This document shows, in pieces, positions 43,413-54,264 of a DNA stretch of 64,000 nucleotides; position 1 is the first letter of the stretch; every line of letters begins with the position of its first letter. The notes beneath the pieces are model-generated. The model was not told the DNA's origin. It saw nothing but the letters and a program-made list of their open reading frames with translations, and made no database searches. Made by a program: the position numbers and the translations under genes. This stretch comes from Pseudoips prasinana (Eukaryota; Arthropoda; Insecta; Lepidoptera; Nolidae): contig OX621246.1 in assembly GCA_951640165.1 (NCBI GenBank), positions 3,125,001 to 3,189,000 of the forward strand, written 5' to 3'.

Positions 43413-43770
43413 TAAGAAATCTTTAGCAACATGTGGACCTGTAGGTTCTTCAAAGACACACACGACACAAACACCACGACATATGTATGCTCTACTAACG
43501 TAGACTACTAATGCGTAAACCCAAAACCAACCACCTACTGCCTCAGAATGATGACAAAAATATTCTGGCAATTCAGATGAATTCATTCTTTTGTGTCATT
43601 TCATCATGTCCCATCACATATTTATGAATATAAATATGTGATGGGACATAGTAGGTGGTTGGTTTTGCGTTTACGCATTAGTAGTCTACGTTAGTAGAGC
43701 ATACATATGTCGTGGTGTTTGTGTGTGTCTTTGAAGAACTACAGGTCCACATGTTGCTAATGATTTCTTA
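43413..43770. repeat. Large imperfect hairpin (arms about 120 bp)
   Basis: The left arm 43413-43538 and right arm 43651-43770 are reverse complements with a few mismatches and indels. The 112-bp spacer contains one copy of the 117-bp unit and a second, perfect 18-bp palindrome (43607-43624 / 43631-43648). No coding signal. Confidence 0.85.
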
Positions 43771-43799
43771 AAATGAATGAGTATAATATAATTATTATA

Positions 43800-44148
43800 C
43801 TCATTCTTCTGTGTCAACTGCCTCAGAATGATGTCAAAAATATTCTGCAATTCAGATGAATTCACTCTTCTGTGTCATTTTATTGTGTACCACCACATAT
43901 CTATTTTATATTATATTCATTCGTCTGTGTCAACTGCCTCAGAATGATGTCAAAAATATTCTGCAATTCCGATAAATTCACTCTTCTGTGTCATTTCATT
44001 GTGTACCACCACATATCTATGTTATATTAGATTCATTCGTCTGTGTCAACAGCCTCAGAATGATGTCAAAAATATTATGAAATTCAGATGATTTCATTCT
44101 TCTGTGTCATTTCATTGTGCATCACCATATATCTATGTCCACGCCGAA
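43800..44148 (+). repeat. Tandem repeat, three units of about 117 bp
   Basis: Units start near 43800, 43916 and 44032. Each has 'tctgtgtcaactgcctcaga', 'atgatgtcaaaaatattctg' and 'cttctgtgtcatttcattgt'. An extra partial unit lies at 43537-43625, and an inverted partial one at 44553-44620. Confidence 0.9.
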
Positions 44149-44162
44149 ATGATATAGAATGA

Positions 44163-44557
44163 GTATGGGACATTAAGTCGGAATGCCAAAGCTTGAAGAA
44201 AGTTCTTAAAGAGCACAAGAGCCCGGTATCTGCTATACAAGTGCCACCTAACGATACTGAAGCGGTGAGCGCCTTGAACAACGGGTCTTGCATTTTTTTT
44301 TTTTACAATGTCACACAGATCATCCTAGCCCCAAACTAAGCAAAACTTGTACTATACTACTAACGGGTACATACCATACTCATAAAGATAGATAAATACT
44401 TAAATACATAGAAAAATCCATGACTCAGAAACAAATATTCGTGCTCATCACACAAATATTTGCACTTACCGGGATTCGAACCCAGGACCACCAGCTTCGT
44501 AGGCAGGAGCACTACCAACTAGGCTAGGGCCACCGTCAATGCATTATATGGGTTCTA
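44163..44557 (+). pseudogene. Decayed WD40-repeat exon resembling CFAP52 (WDR16), split by a SINE
   Basis: The frame 44163-44294 begins VWDIKSECQSLKKVLKEHKS and continues with SPVSAIQVPPNDTEAVSA, then NNGSC. After the SINE is removed it resumes at 44546 as IW, giving GSCIIW. 'LKEHK.PVS.I....' and 'GSCIIWDL' fit a WD40 blade, and the wording is closest to the ciliary protein CFAP52/WDR16 as I remember it. A TGA just before VWD shows decay. WD40 is well supported; the exact gene is less sure. Confidence 0.6.
44295..44539 (-). repeat. SINE family A, copy 4, inserted in the WD40 exon
   Basis: On the minus strand it has A box tagcctagttgg and B box ggttcgaatcc, and it ends in a T-tract at 44293-44304 on the plus strand. 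It is flanked by tgcatt (44289-44294 and 44540-44545). Confidence 0.85.
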
Positions 44558-44620
44558 ATTCATCTGAATTGCAGAATATTTTTCTCATAATTCTGAGGCA
44601 GTTGACACAGAAGAATGAAA
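44553..44620 (-). repeat. Inverted partial copy of the 117-bp unit
   Basis: 'attcatctgaattgcagaat', 'attctgaggcagttgacaca' and 'gaagaatga' are the reverse complement of the unit at 43800. Confidence 0.85.
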
Positions 44621-44957
44621 AGGTCATTAAGGTCAGTGATACCAGAGTATCTACGACCTCGACTCTACGTGCCATTCGTAGTAGTCAGTAACTGAATACC
44701 TACCTAAGTAGTGTATCTGCCTTGTTTTATCACCTGAAATTTATTAGTCATTATATCGCATCAAAATCGTTTAGCTGCATTCATTTCAAATTGCCAGAAT
44801 GTAATAACACGTGTAAAGGCAATAAAATAAGAAGCTAACAGCAATAAGTTTAATGTAATAACGGTATGAGAAAGCTGCAACAAATATGGGAAACTGAACG
44901 CATTACTATCGCCCAACTCTCATAGATAATAATAATAGGTTTGAATATGCGCAAATT

Positions 44958-45131
44958 TGGAGAACCGAAAGACCTGCGATCATTCCTATTGTTATATCCA
45001 CAAATAGAGTTATTCCTAAATCCCTGAAAATCTACCTTGCAAGTTTAGGGCTTGATATCTGGCTGGAGAGTTACATGCAGAAGGTTTTGCTGGCAAATGC
45101 CAGGATTGTGCGGAAATTTCTCTCCATGTAG
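44958..45131 (+). pseudogene. LINE ORF2 C-terminal fragment
   Basis: A 57-codon open frame ends in TAG. It reads WRTERPAIIPIVISTNRVIP, then KSLKIYLASLGLDIW, ending ANARIVRKFLSM. The 'PIVIS..G/R.IPKSL' and 'IVRKFL' pattern is common at the end of arthropod LINE polyproteins. Confidence 0.6.
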
Positions 45132-45232
45132 CCCATATACTTTATAATTTGTACTCGTATTAAAATACCCGTATATAATATAATTGTGAGTAAAGTAAAG
45201 TGTTAATAAACATGTGATATATTATAAAATAT

Positions 45233-45475
45233 CCTCGGAAATTATTCACACACGGCCATCTGATGCCAAACTAAGCAGAACTTGTAATATTGAAACCAGA
45301 TAACTACATGCATATACTTCTTTTCTTTTGTAAATACATAATTATTGTGATAATTACACCCAGACTCAGGACAAACAGACTTGTTCATGCACACATCTAT
45401 CTGACTGGGTAAGAATTGAACCTACGACCCGCAGCGTGAAAAGCAAGCATTTACCAACCACGCCAAGAACAGTTA
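45233..45475 (-). repeat. SINE family C copy
   Basis: On the minus strand: head 'ttggcgtggttggtaaatgc', 'gggtcgtaggttcaattctt', 'gtgtgcatgaacaagtctgt' and the tail text 'ccgtgtgtgaataatt'. Confidence 0.75.
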
Positions 45476-45629
45476 ACATAAAGTGTATGAATAGTAAATA
45501 GTTTACCTTAAAAATATAGCTATACCCAAAACAGCGCAAAAGCTCACACTGAAAAATAACTAAAGATACGGAAAAGTCAATAATAAAATAGAGTTCCTAG
45601 AGTCAATCGCAATGAATATGCTCCCACTA

Positions 45630-45795
45630 CCCTGTAGCCTAAATCAATGACTCGCTTTGTGTCGCGGGTTCGACTCCCGCGCCGGACAACTATTTGTGTG
45701 ACCCAAAAAGAGTTGTTCTGAGCCTGGATGTAATTTGTGTCTGTCTATTATGTGTTTGTAAAGTACCCCGCGATACAGAAATAACGAATTTTTTT
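45630..45795 (+). repeat. SINE family B copy
   Basis: B box gggttcgactcccg, 'gccggacaactatttgtgtg', 'gttgttctgagcctggatgt' and 'gtaccccgcgatacaga'. The A-box end is decayed. Confidence 0.75.
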
Positions 45796-45799
45796 TTAA

Positions 45800-46800
45800 A
45801 TATTTTATTAATATTTATATTATACACAATTTTTTTTAATTTTTTTGCTACTGTATTTGTAGATACTGAATCATCATTCCAAGTATCATTTTTGTCAGAT
45901 TTTACTGTTCTACATAATGATTGACCTTCAATTTAATTGAAGTGAGCCCCTGGTTTACTAGCAAGGTTGTCGACTAAAGATCAGTGTTGGGTGTTTTCTA
46001 CCCAGCTAATGCTGAGACGACAACCCTTCAGCAGGACATGCAGGGAAATGGTTACTTAATATGTAATGGGTCTGTGAATGACCTTAATCATTATTTTTAT
46101 GTATGTCCCGACCCGTTATTAAGCTGTATCTCTATTTATTGTGTATGTTGTTTGTAATCTATACCTACTGTATTGTTTTTCTTCTATGTCTTTATTGCTG
46201 ATTAAATGTATTTTATTCTAATTACAAATGACAGCTTTCAGTAAATCAGGTATGTGAAACTTAGCAGCGGCAGCAAAACTTTCTGGCACAGTTCTCCCGT
46301 TTCATTCTCGTACCAAGTATCTACGACTAAGAGCCTTCCAAGATACTGCGTACACTGCATTCTTTGCTACTACTTTTTCTATTCTGTGTATCAACAATTA
46401 CAGTACAGATCATGGCCGAACAATGCAAGAAGATCGTAAAATAATAACAGTATGGTGTTAAAATTGTGGAGTTACCCGCAAATGTGATTGACGGGAGATC
46501 ATTGCAGAAGCGGTCAATCAATCTGTAAGAACACCATATTAAAGGTGTTAAGCGGATAAATCCTTATCTTTAAATTAGGTACAAATTCAATCACTGGCGT
46601 CATCTTTGTTTTTGTTATTACCAGAACTAGTAGTTATGCTTGTTTATTTATTAATTGTTATTATAATTATTCAAGAATGGGGATGCAAGGAGGGACATCT
46701 CCTGGATGAATTTTGAAAAAATATGTGTTATACAATAATTATATGTCACCTTATTGGTTGCGATGTGTTTAATTCCTCATTTTAGTTAATATTTTCGGTA
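45800..46800. other. Non-coding stretch
   Basis: No supported gene. The segment 46240-46560 is less AT-rich, but the frames have no family resemblance. Confidence 0.3.
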
Positions 46801-46917
46801 GTACAGACGCCAACACATCAAGCTACCCCAATCTGTCAAATTATCCCAATTGAAAGTGAACCATATGCTTAAAAAAAATTGATAGATTGGGGTGACTGGA
46901 TGTGCTGTCGTCTGTAC
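46801..46917. mobile_element. MITE with 39-bp terminal inverted repeats
   Basis: TIRs 46801-46839 and 46879-46917 match at 33 of 39 positions. The outer 'acacatcaagcta' is shared with the MITE at 25741, so the two families may use the same transposase. Confidence 0.8.
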
Positions 46918-47312
46918 ATGAACAGTACTATACTACTGTAATGATATTGATTGAATTACTACCATATTGATGAACGTGGAAATATTGAATTTACCATATT
47001 CCCCTTTACAAGTCTTGGTAATATTTGTACGCAATGAAAGTGTTTACGATAAAATAAGATAAGATAAATTATAAATAAAATTAATCTTTACTTATAACCG
47101 ACTTTTGAAGAAAGAGGTTATCAAATTGACATAATGGTTTAATTGTGTGTATGTATGTATGTTACGCTATTTCTCCATTGTTTGTGTACTGATGTCAAAA
47201 ACTGTTTTATTCGATAGCGAAACTTACGGTATGGTCTCCGAAAATAATATTGTTTGCTGATAAAAATAAAGTAAGGTGTATGTTTTATAAAACAGTAATT
47301 ATTTCAAATGAC

Positions 47313-47615
47313 ACACACAGTTACATACTCACGCCTTTTTTCCCGTGTGATAGGCAGAGATAACACGGATTTCCATATGTCACGATCCCTGCACAACTAT
47401 ATTGCCATTATAACTCTCATTATATTCTTCATACATGCTTACCGGCTTGGGGTAGTTATGATCTGGCTTTTCTTGAAAACATCACTGATTTGAACTGAGA
47501 ATGTTCCATGAGTACTTTTCCTTCCGGTTGCATGAATGATACACACGGGCCAGGTATAGGTACTTCTTTTATCATTATTCTTGTAATCATCCTTTCGAAA
47601 TGTCCAATCCAATTT
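47313..47615 (-). pseudogene. LINE ORF2 C-terminal fragment
   Basis: It is the minus-strand relative of 37897-38163, with the 'ggacatttcgaaaggatg' and 'acctggcccgtgtgtatc' text and the 'gtgacatatggaaatccgtg' region. Frames are broken. Confidence 0.55.
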
Positions 47616-47985
47616 AATATTAATTTCAAATAAAGTTAGGTAACATAAAGTCTTAACAATTAACGTATCATTAAAATAGAGTATCTATTACTGTTATATA
47701 ACGAAGTTATCCTAAATAAAACGTAAATGATGGTCATTATATCTGATGACATCTCGCTAATGTAGAAGCATTAAGATTAAGGACTTACCTAGTCGCTTTA
47801 CCGGAGATCGTGTTTTTTACGCCTCTATTATAATTTCAATGGACGACATTGAGTTGTGGTGAAGTACGCTTAAGAAGAATATAGATGTGGTACTTTAATT
47901 GGCAACAGTATTATATGTAGTTAGCTGTGGGGGGACGTGATACTCGTCACCCCCGATACCCTATACGCAATCTTATTTAGAAGTG
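47616..47985. other. Non-coding stretch
   Basis: No gene or family was recognised. Confidence 0.3.
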
Positions 47986-47989
47986 CTCA

Positions 47990-48245
47990 TAACTAGAAGC
48001 TCTCACCGGTCCGTAAGTGATCGGTGAGGTTAAGCAACTAGGCTGCCGGTCAGTCCCTAGATGGGTGACCACCTAAGTGGTTTAACTTCTAAGCGTCTCC
48101 GTGCTTTGGAGGGTACGTTAAGTTGACAGTCCCAATTGTCATGTAACTGTTAGATAACAGTCGTTAAGCTATGTCAGAGGCCTACTGGGCGGCTTGAACA
48201 ATTTGACACCAGGGGAACCACTGCCCATACGATAAGTAAGTAAGT
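47990..48245 (+). repeat. 5S-rRNA-derived SINE, full copy
   Basis: 'ggtccgtaagtgatcggtga', 'ggttaagcaacta' and 'gtcagtccctagatgggtga' follow the 5S rRNA internal promoter order (A box, then C box). A non-5S body follows, with 'ggctactgggcggcttg'-like text and the tail 'accactgcccatacgataag' (taag)n. This matches the SINE3 class of 5S-headed SINEs. Confidence 0.75.
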
Positions 48246-48999
48246 TTCTTATTTTGTGAGGAGCAAAAGAAAGGAATATTAAATATTTTTCAATCAGTTT
48301 CAAAAGAAAGAGGTCATAAATATGACAGTAGGTTTTTTGGTATGTATGTAACGCGTTTTATAGTTTTTGTAAAAACAATTTAAGTAATTCTTAAGTTATT
48401 TGACGGGAAATACCTTCAAGATAAAGAGCATGTTACAAACGAAATAAACATAGTTTATCGTGAACAAAAGTAGTAGTGATATTATGTATAGTCTTAATAT
48501 AAAACTTAAAAACATAAATGAAATGAACAGTTTTTAAGGTCACAACAGGCACAAATTGATCCGACTTGTCGACAATTCGTCATACATAACAAGCCAGTCA
48601 AGAGATGCCTGAGAGTTCTGGAAAAAAGTTCGCGATGCCGTGTGACGTCTGTCAAACCCCAGTAGGCAATCATGGTGGACTATTGCGAATGCTCTGTTAC
48701 TGTGAGAAAAGGCCCTTTTCTTAAAACAGTAATAATTTAAGAGAGTATTGATTGCCACATCCATAGAAGTAAAATAAGTCAATCCTGGTCGCACGTATCA
48801 TTACAGTGCGAACTCACGATCGGTCACCTTGACTTTTCCTATCGGAATGAAATAATTTGACATAACACAACACTAGTCATTACCGACATTACGATGCGCA
48901 GTAAAATAGGCTCTTTATTTTCAATATTTTTGTTGGAATTATTATTTTGTTTTGGTAGCAAAAGGTTTAATTTTGATATTTTAGTAGGTTGTTTTGATA
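48246..48999. other. Non-coding stretch; possible LINE relic 48540-48800
   Basis: The plus strand at 48600-48690 reads EFWKKVRDAV and then, frame-broken, SRQSWWTIANALL, which is LINE-like wording. Too decayed to classify. Confidence 0.3.
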
Positions 49000-49225
49000 T
49001 AGCGACCGATCTCAAGAGAGACTAGCCTTATATGTGAGACATATTATAGTGCACAAGTATGTGCGCAAATACAGGGGCATTTTCTATTCCATCACCCTCA
49101 TAATCCGTTGCTTGGGATGACTAGCGACCCAATTGGAAAAAGGTCAGGTACAGAAGCGACGGCTTTGCGTGCTCTCTGAGGCACGGGGTTTTGGACTGCC
49201 AACTCCCTGATTTCAGACGTACTTA
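49000..49225 (+). repeat. Interspersed repeat, family F, copy 2
   Basis: 'gtgcacaagtatgtgcgcaa', 'ttttctattccatcaccctc' and 'gaggcacggggttttgg' match 36641-36870. Confidence 0.65.
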
Positions 49226-49269
49226 AGGAGCCTTATTTGCCTAAACATCTGAACGGCGTGTAGCATATT

Positions 49270-49430
49270 AATGTATGTACATGGGTGCAATGGGTGTAAT
49301 TATCTACATAAGTATGTTTTTACAAAAATAGTATTAATATATCAGTTGGCTGGTATCCGTAGTACAAGCTCTACTTAGTTTGGGATCAGAAGGCCGTGTG
49401 TGAATAATGTTCCAGGATATTATTATTATT
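49270..49430 (+). repeat. SINE family C, 3' half
   Basis: 'tgggtgtaattatctacata', 'ctacttagtttgggatcaga' and 'ccgtgtgtgaataatgttcc' then (ATT)n. The head is missing. Confidence 0.6.
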
Positions 49431-49794
49431 AGTATAATATACAAAATAAAAATATTTAATTTTCCATGCAGGAATATATTTCAGCTGATGAATTTTGTAT
49501 GGGGAGACAAAAACATATTTTTGGTGTTTCATAAACTGGCTTTCTTCAGTATCTTTATTTTCATGGGCTCCTTAATCTACGTCCACTATTTATCTTACAC
49601 CTTGTAGGTACATAATTATTTGCCAAAATAAATATATTACTTACAATAATATTCATATTATTTATGACATAATTATAATAAAATAGATGTAATCGCTTTG
49701 ACACACTGTAAATTGTTGTTGCTAATAATACTTAAACTTTAGTCACAAACTTAATGCAAATGTCACGTACCCTGTTATTGGGACACATCCGAAA

Positions 49795-50125
49795 ATTTTA
49801 TAAAGATTTAACTGCTTCGTTATTCAATAAGGTCCTGGGTTCAAATCTGTGGTTGGACTAAGAAATCATTCTGGGAATTTACTGTTCATATAATTCCTCA
49901 GTGTCAGCTCAAAGTCTGGGAGTTGGCGGTATCACACTCCCGTGCCTCGAAGATCACCGATCGAAGATCAGCCATCGGTCCTGCACCTTACCAATTTCCG
50001 GTCGTGTCGGTTGTCGTCCCATCGGATCATTAGAGTGATGGAATAGAACGTGATCATGTAGTTGTGCACACACTTGTGAACTCTAATATATTGCGCACAG
50101 ATAGATACATTCATTGGGTCTGGGC
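49795..50125. repeat. SINE family E head (+) beside family F repeat (-)
   Basis: 49800-49890 carries 'ggtcctgggttcaaatctgt' (B-box-like). 49905-50125 is family F in reverse ('gattatcggtcgtg'-type text, 'gtgatggaatagaacgtgat', 'tgtgcacacacttgtgaac'). Confidence 0.55.
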
Positions 50126-50699
50126 GCCGTGACCAAAATTCGACCTGCAGGTCATTACTAGTCATTTGATCAGGGTGAACAATTTGATGGAGAGATGAGA
50201 TATATAGATAGCAAAGTGGCAGGTTCAATTCGATTTTTTTATAATAACATTTTTTTAAGTTTTATTTTGGCAAATTTCTTTGTAATTCTAGCAGTTGTAT
50301 AGAAAGTTTTCAATTAAGCCCTCCAGCTATTAACACGGGGCTCAATTTATTTTATAATAAAAAAAATATTTGCGATAATGAACAAGTGTGAAGTCGTAAA
50401 ACTATTAACTTAATGTTTCTATTATTTTGGAGAATAAAAGTTGATTCTTAAAGGCAGAGTCAGAGTTTTATCAGTGTCTTATAGTTTGATTCATATAATG
50501 AAATAATCCATATCAAAATGTATGTTGTTCTCACCTCTTTAATATTCTTTCAATACTTTTTCTCCACTACGTATCGTGAATTATACAGTGTTACTGTCTT
50601 ATGTTTAGGAGAGCTAGTTTCTTTAAAGGAATTCATTTGAGTGAAGCAGAATGTTTAAAATCTTGATCTGAGATATATGTAGCGCAATTTGGATTGCCC
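50126..50699. other. Non-coding stretch
   Basis: No gene or family was recognised. Confidence 0.3.
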
Positions 50700-50905
50700 A
50701 TTTTTTAAGGCAACGCCCGCAATTTTTAAATGAATCCTGGTATCGCGGGGTACTTAACAAACATATAAATGACGGACATAAAGTAAATCCAGACTCAGAA
50801 CAACTGCATATGGGCCACACAAATAGTTGACCTGTGCCGCAATTGGAACCGGCACATGAAGTAGCAACATGACTGGCTTAACCGCTCCGCCACACGTGCC
50901 CTCTT
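50700..50905 (-). repeat. SINE family B copy
   Basis: On the minus strand: A-box-like 'tggcggagcggttaag', weak B box, 'caactatttgtgtggcccat', and a tail with 'gtaccccgcgatacc' and 'gcgggcgttgcctta'. Confidence 0.75.
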
Positions 50906-50909
50906 TCTC

Positions 50910-51375
50910 GTTCTAGCATATACATTCAGTCAAAAAAGACGTGTGGCACTCGGAGACTGCCGCGGTAATGCTATTGCATAGCATTTTTTATCAACTTATG
51001 CAATTATAATTATTTATTTATTTTATAATACTGCATTTGTGATAATAATAATAAAATGAATGTATATAGAGTACTAACTCATTTTTTTTCACTATTTTTT
51101 CGTGACTTTCTTCATTAATAAATGCACTTTGTTTATTCATATTTAAAACACTTTGTACACAAATTATACGAGTACAGATATTCACTGTTGTACGTAGATG
51201 ATAAATACCTATACACCTATATACTTTCTCACAAACAGCTGATTACGGTAGTTTTCCAATACAACCAATGCCACCTAAAGGTTGCTGAACTAAAGAGACA
51301 AGCGTGATATTTCAAAAAGTCATTAAAAGTTCTAGTATTTATCGATATATGGCGGTTGGAGTGGGGGGTGTTAGG
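50910..51375. other. Non-coding stretch
   Basis: No gene or family was recognised. Confidence 0.3.
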
Positions 51376-51440
51376 TTTTTTTCGTTACGGAATTTCTGGA
51401 TTCCCGGTCCCGACGCTCAAGGCCCGCGATAGAAGCTATG

Positions 51441-52768
51441 CAAAAGCTTAAAAAGTATCAGGAATGGATGATTTGTTTATGGTTCCAAATTCAAATTTTT
51501 GTTTTTTTTTTGTTGTTGTTAGATTGGCACAACTGTTTTCCATTTTGGCGCGGAGTTTGAGTTGCATCTGTTATTTATATTAAATACAGTGCTGGTTTTA
51601 GTAATATCATATATAGTGTGTATTGCGAATTTCATAATGGACAAAAAAATCGAACAAAGAGTTTGTCTTAAATTTTGCATCGCTAATGGAATTTCGTGTT
51701 CGGAGTTACTGAAAATGTTACAGAAGGTTTACGGTGAACCGACTTTATCAAAATCTCGTGCTTATGAGTGGTTCAAAGCGTTCAAAAGCGGTCGAGATGT
51801 GATGAAAGATTTGCCTCGCTCGGGTAGGCCATCAACGTCTGCAACTGAAGTTAACATCGCAAAAGTGAAGGAAATAGTGACTGAAAATCCTAATTCAACT
51901 CTGAGAGAGATAGCCGCCGACTTTCTGTATCTCACGAGTTGATTCGTACCATTTTAACTAATCATTTGGGTATGAAACATGTTGCAGCTCGGCTAGTCCC
52001 AAAAGATCTGAATTTTCTCCAAAAACTCAATCGTCATACGATTCGTCTCAAGTCGCTGAGGACATGGTAGAACGAGTCAATTCCGACCCAACATTCATGA
52101 AACGCATTGTCACTGGTGACGTGACGTGGGTTTACGAGTTTGACATGCAAACTAGTCAACAAGCTTCGGAGTGGCGCCTTCCAACTGAACCGAAACCGAA
52201 AAAACCACGCCAAAGTCGATCAAAAGTCAAAGTCATGTTGACTGTTTTCTTTGAATATCGCGGTGTTGTGCACTCTGAATTCTTACCGGAAGGTCGAACG
52301 GTAAATAAAGAATATTATTTGAGCGTTATGCGGCGTTTAAGAGAGCAAATTCGACAAAAAAGACCAGATTTGTGGAAAGAAATTCTTGGATTTTGCACCA
52401 CGATAATGCGCCTTCGCACAAGGCCATCATTGTGAAAATTTTTGACCAAACACTCAACTAATACCATCCAGCAACCACCATATTCACCAGATATGGCTCC
52501 AGCTGACTTCTTTCTTTTTCCTAAACTCAAATGACCACTTTGTGGTACCCGTTTTCAATCGGTAGAAGATATAAAGGAGAATTCGCGGCGAGAACTGAAC
52601 TCAATTCCAAAAGCAGCGTTTAAAAAATGTTTTGATGAATGGATTATTCGTTGGCGTAAGTGTATCGTTTCGGAAGGATCATACTTTGAAGGTGATAAAA
52701 TAAATTTGGATGAATAACAACCATTTTGTGTATTATTGATCTTTTCCTGGTACTTTCCTGACAGAGTA
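51441..52768 (+). mobile_element. Mariner transposon, inactive
   Basis: About 1.3 kb, the usual mariner length. Terminal words aaagtatcaggaa (51452-51464) and the reverse complement of ttcctggtacttt (52744-52756) match at 12 of 13. It encloses a broken mariner transposase. The element boundaries are set only approximately. Confidence 0.8.
51637..52716 (+). pseudogene. Mariner transposase pseudogene (D,D34D type)
   Basis: The first piece (51637-51942) starts MDKKIEQRVCLKFCIANG and holds the helix-turn-helix paired-like N-terminus ending RSGRPSTS. The reading frame is lost near 51925. The second piece (52064-52435) has VTGDVTWVYEFD (first catalytic Asp; the usual TGDE is changed to TGDV). HHDNAPSHKA (second Asp) lies in another frame near 52395. 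YSPDMAPADFFLFPKLK (third Asp) is followed by a stop near 52532. C-terminal EGSYFEGDKINLDE remains readable to 52716. At least two frameshifts and one internal stop make it dead. Confidence 0.85.
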
Positions 52769-52839
52769 GTATTAGCATATTTTTTTCTTTTTTTAAAAGC
52801 TCTTTTGCATTATAAAAAGAAATTCCGTGGTCGCGAAGG

Positions 52840-53765
52840 GATTTATAATCTTGAAATTAAGGAATATAATGGACTACATATGCATCTCAGAAATATCTCT
52901 CCGCAAAGGAAAACTTATTATTGAATTAATATTTTACATCACTTATGTATGTAAAATATATTTTTCTAATAAATAAATCGTATTCAAAACTGTTTTTTAT
53001 TTCGAATGATTTCATTTCATTTCAGCTATATTTCTGTTCAAATTTGTTAATACGGGAAAGATACAACTCTTTTATTTTGAAATGGTAGTAAAATAATTAA
53101 TAACATATATAAGGTCAAGTGCAAGACACACCCATATCTCATAAATAGCTCATTGTTTCTAACGTTAAGGGGTTATACATAGATCAAAAATCCAAACTCC
53201 AATCGATCGACTAATCTTGAAATTTTGTATTCCACTCATCATAGTTAAGTCATCTCAAAGGAGTTATTGAACTAGAGATTTGTGATCTATTATCTATTTA
53301 TTTCCTCTATACAATTATCATTACAGGTTTATAACCTACTGCGATACAGCCTATTAAAATTGTAAATAACTTTTACTTACTACATTTTTTGTATCAGGGC
53401 CCTGATCCGGCTCGGATGTCAGACATCAGAATAATCTTCTTGCCACCAGCGTTTACGTCAAGCGTCATGCCGTGACAGCTTGAAGGGTCAAACGCTATCC
53501 ATTTTATGACCACCATGACAAATTCGATTTGTCACTGGGATCGTTTATAGACGTGAAAGTTTTTGGTTTTTTTTTATTATTATTATTTGACTAACAGTAC
53601 TCAAAAGACTCACAGTATTGAAAAGTTCAACGAAATTGTATGATAGATTGAGAAATGGATTAATTTGTTGTAATAGTGGGAAAAAATCTGTTTGGTTATT
53701 ATTTCCTCCAAACCAACTAAAGTTTAATAAATATAATCAATAGAAAACTATTATTGTATAAATTT
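52840..53765. other. Non-coding stretch
   Basis: No gene or family was recognised. Confidence 0.3.
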
Positions 53766-53771
53766 AATATT

Positions 53772-53950
53772 TTAGTGACCCTGACTGCTATATTGTGAAC
53801 CACTGGTCATGGGTTCGATCCCAGGACAAATCTTTTTGTGATGAGCACGGTTATTGGTTTTGTGTCTGGGTGTAATTTATCAAGAACCTGAATGTATTTA
53901 AATAATATATGTATGTATATCAGTTGTTTTGTTGCCATAGCACAGAATAA
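53772..53950 (+). repeat. SINE family D copy
   Basis: 'agtgaccctgactgctatat', B box gggttcgatccc, 'ggacaaatctttttgtgatg' and 'tgtgtctgggtgtaat'. It is cut at the 3' side by a LINE tail. Confidence 0.7.
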
Positions 53951-53964
53951 AAAGTACTTACGTA

Positions 53965-54262
53965 GCCATAGTTCAGGCACATCGCACGTTACACTGATCA
54001 AAGATGGACCATAGAAACCACACGATGGAAACTTACACAGGGAAAGAGGAATGTTGGGAGACCTGTAAGACGGTGGGCTGATGATATTATCCATTTGTCA
54101 GGAAACGACTGGACAAATACAGGCAAGGACAGGGATTTGTGGAAAAAGCTGGAGGAGGCCTTTACCCAAAAAGGGGTCCATATTTCAACAAAAATATAAA
54201 TTATAACATTGGTAATGTAACTTGGAAATATGGAATTAAATGGCTTTATTATTATTATTATT
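53965..54262 (+). pseudogene. LINE ORF2 C-terminal fragment with (ATT)n tail
   Basis: The frame starting near 53995 reads DQRWTIETTRWKL, KRNVGRPVRRWADDIIHL and WKKLEEAFTQKGVH, ending in TAA. This is the 'GRPxxRWxDDI...W..LEEAF' tail of jockey/RTE-like LINEs. It is followed by a short 3' UTR and the ATT repeat at 54247-54262. Confidence 0.75.
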
Positions 54263-54264
54263 AG

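Noticed and set aside
43800..44148. CRISPR-like array
   Set aside because: Units are contiguous 117-bp tandem repeats without unique spacers, in a eukaryotic genome.
47990..48060. Functional 5S rRNA gene
   Set aside because: Only the internal promoter region is 5S-like. The 5' and 3' stems are missing and a SINE body follows.
48540..48794. 84-codon minus-strand frame as a gene
   Set aside because: The plus strand shows LINE-like wording instead, in broken frames.
52064..52435. Separate intact gene next to the mariner N-terminus
   Set aside because: It is the middle of the same mariner transposase, displaced by frameshifts.
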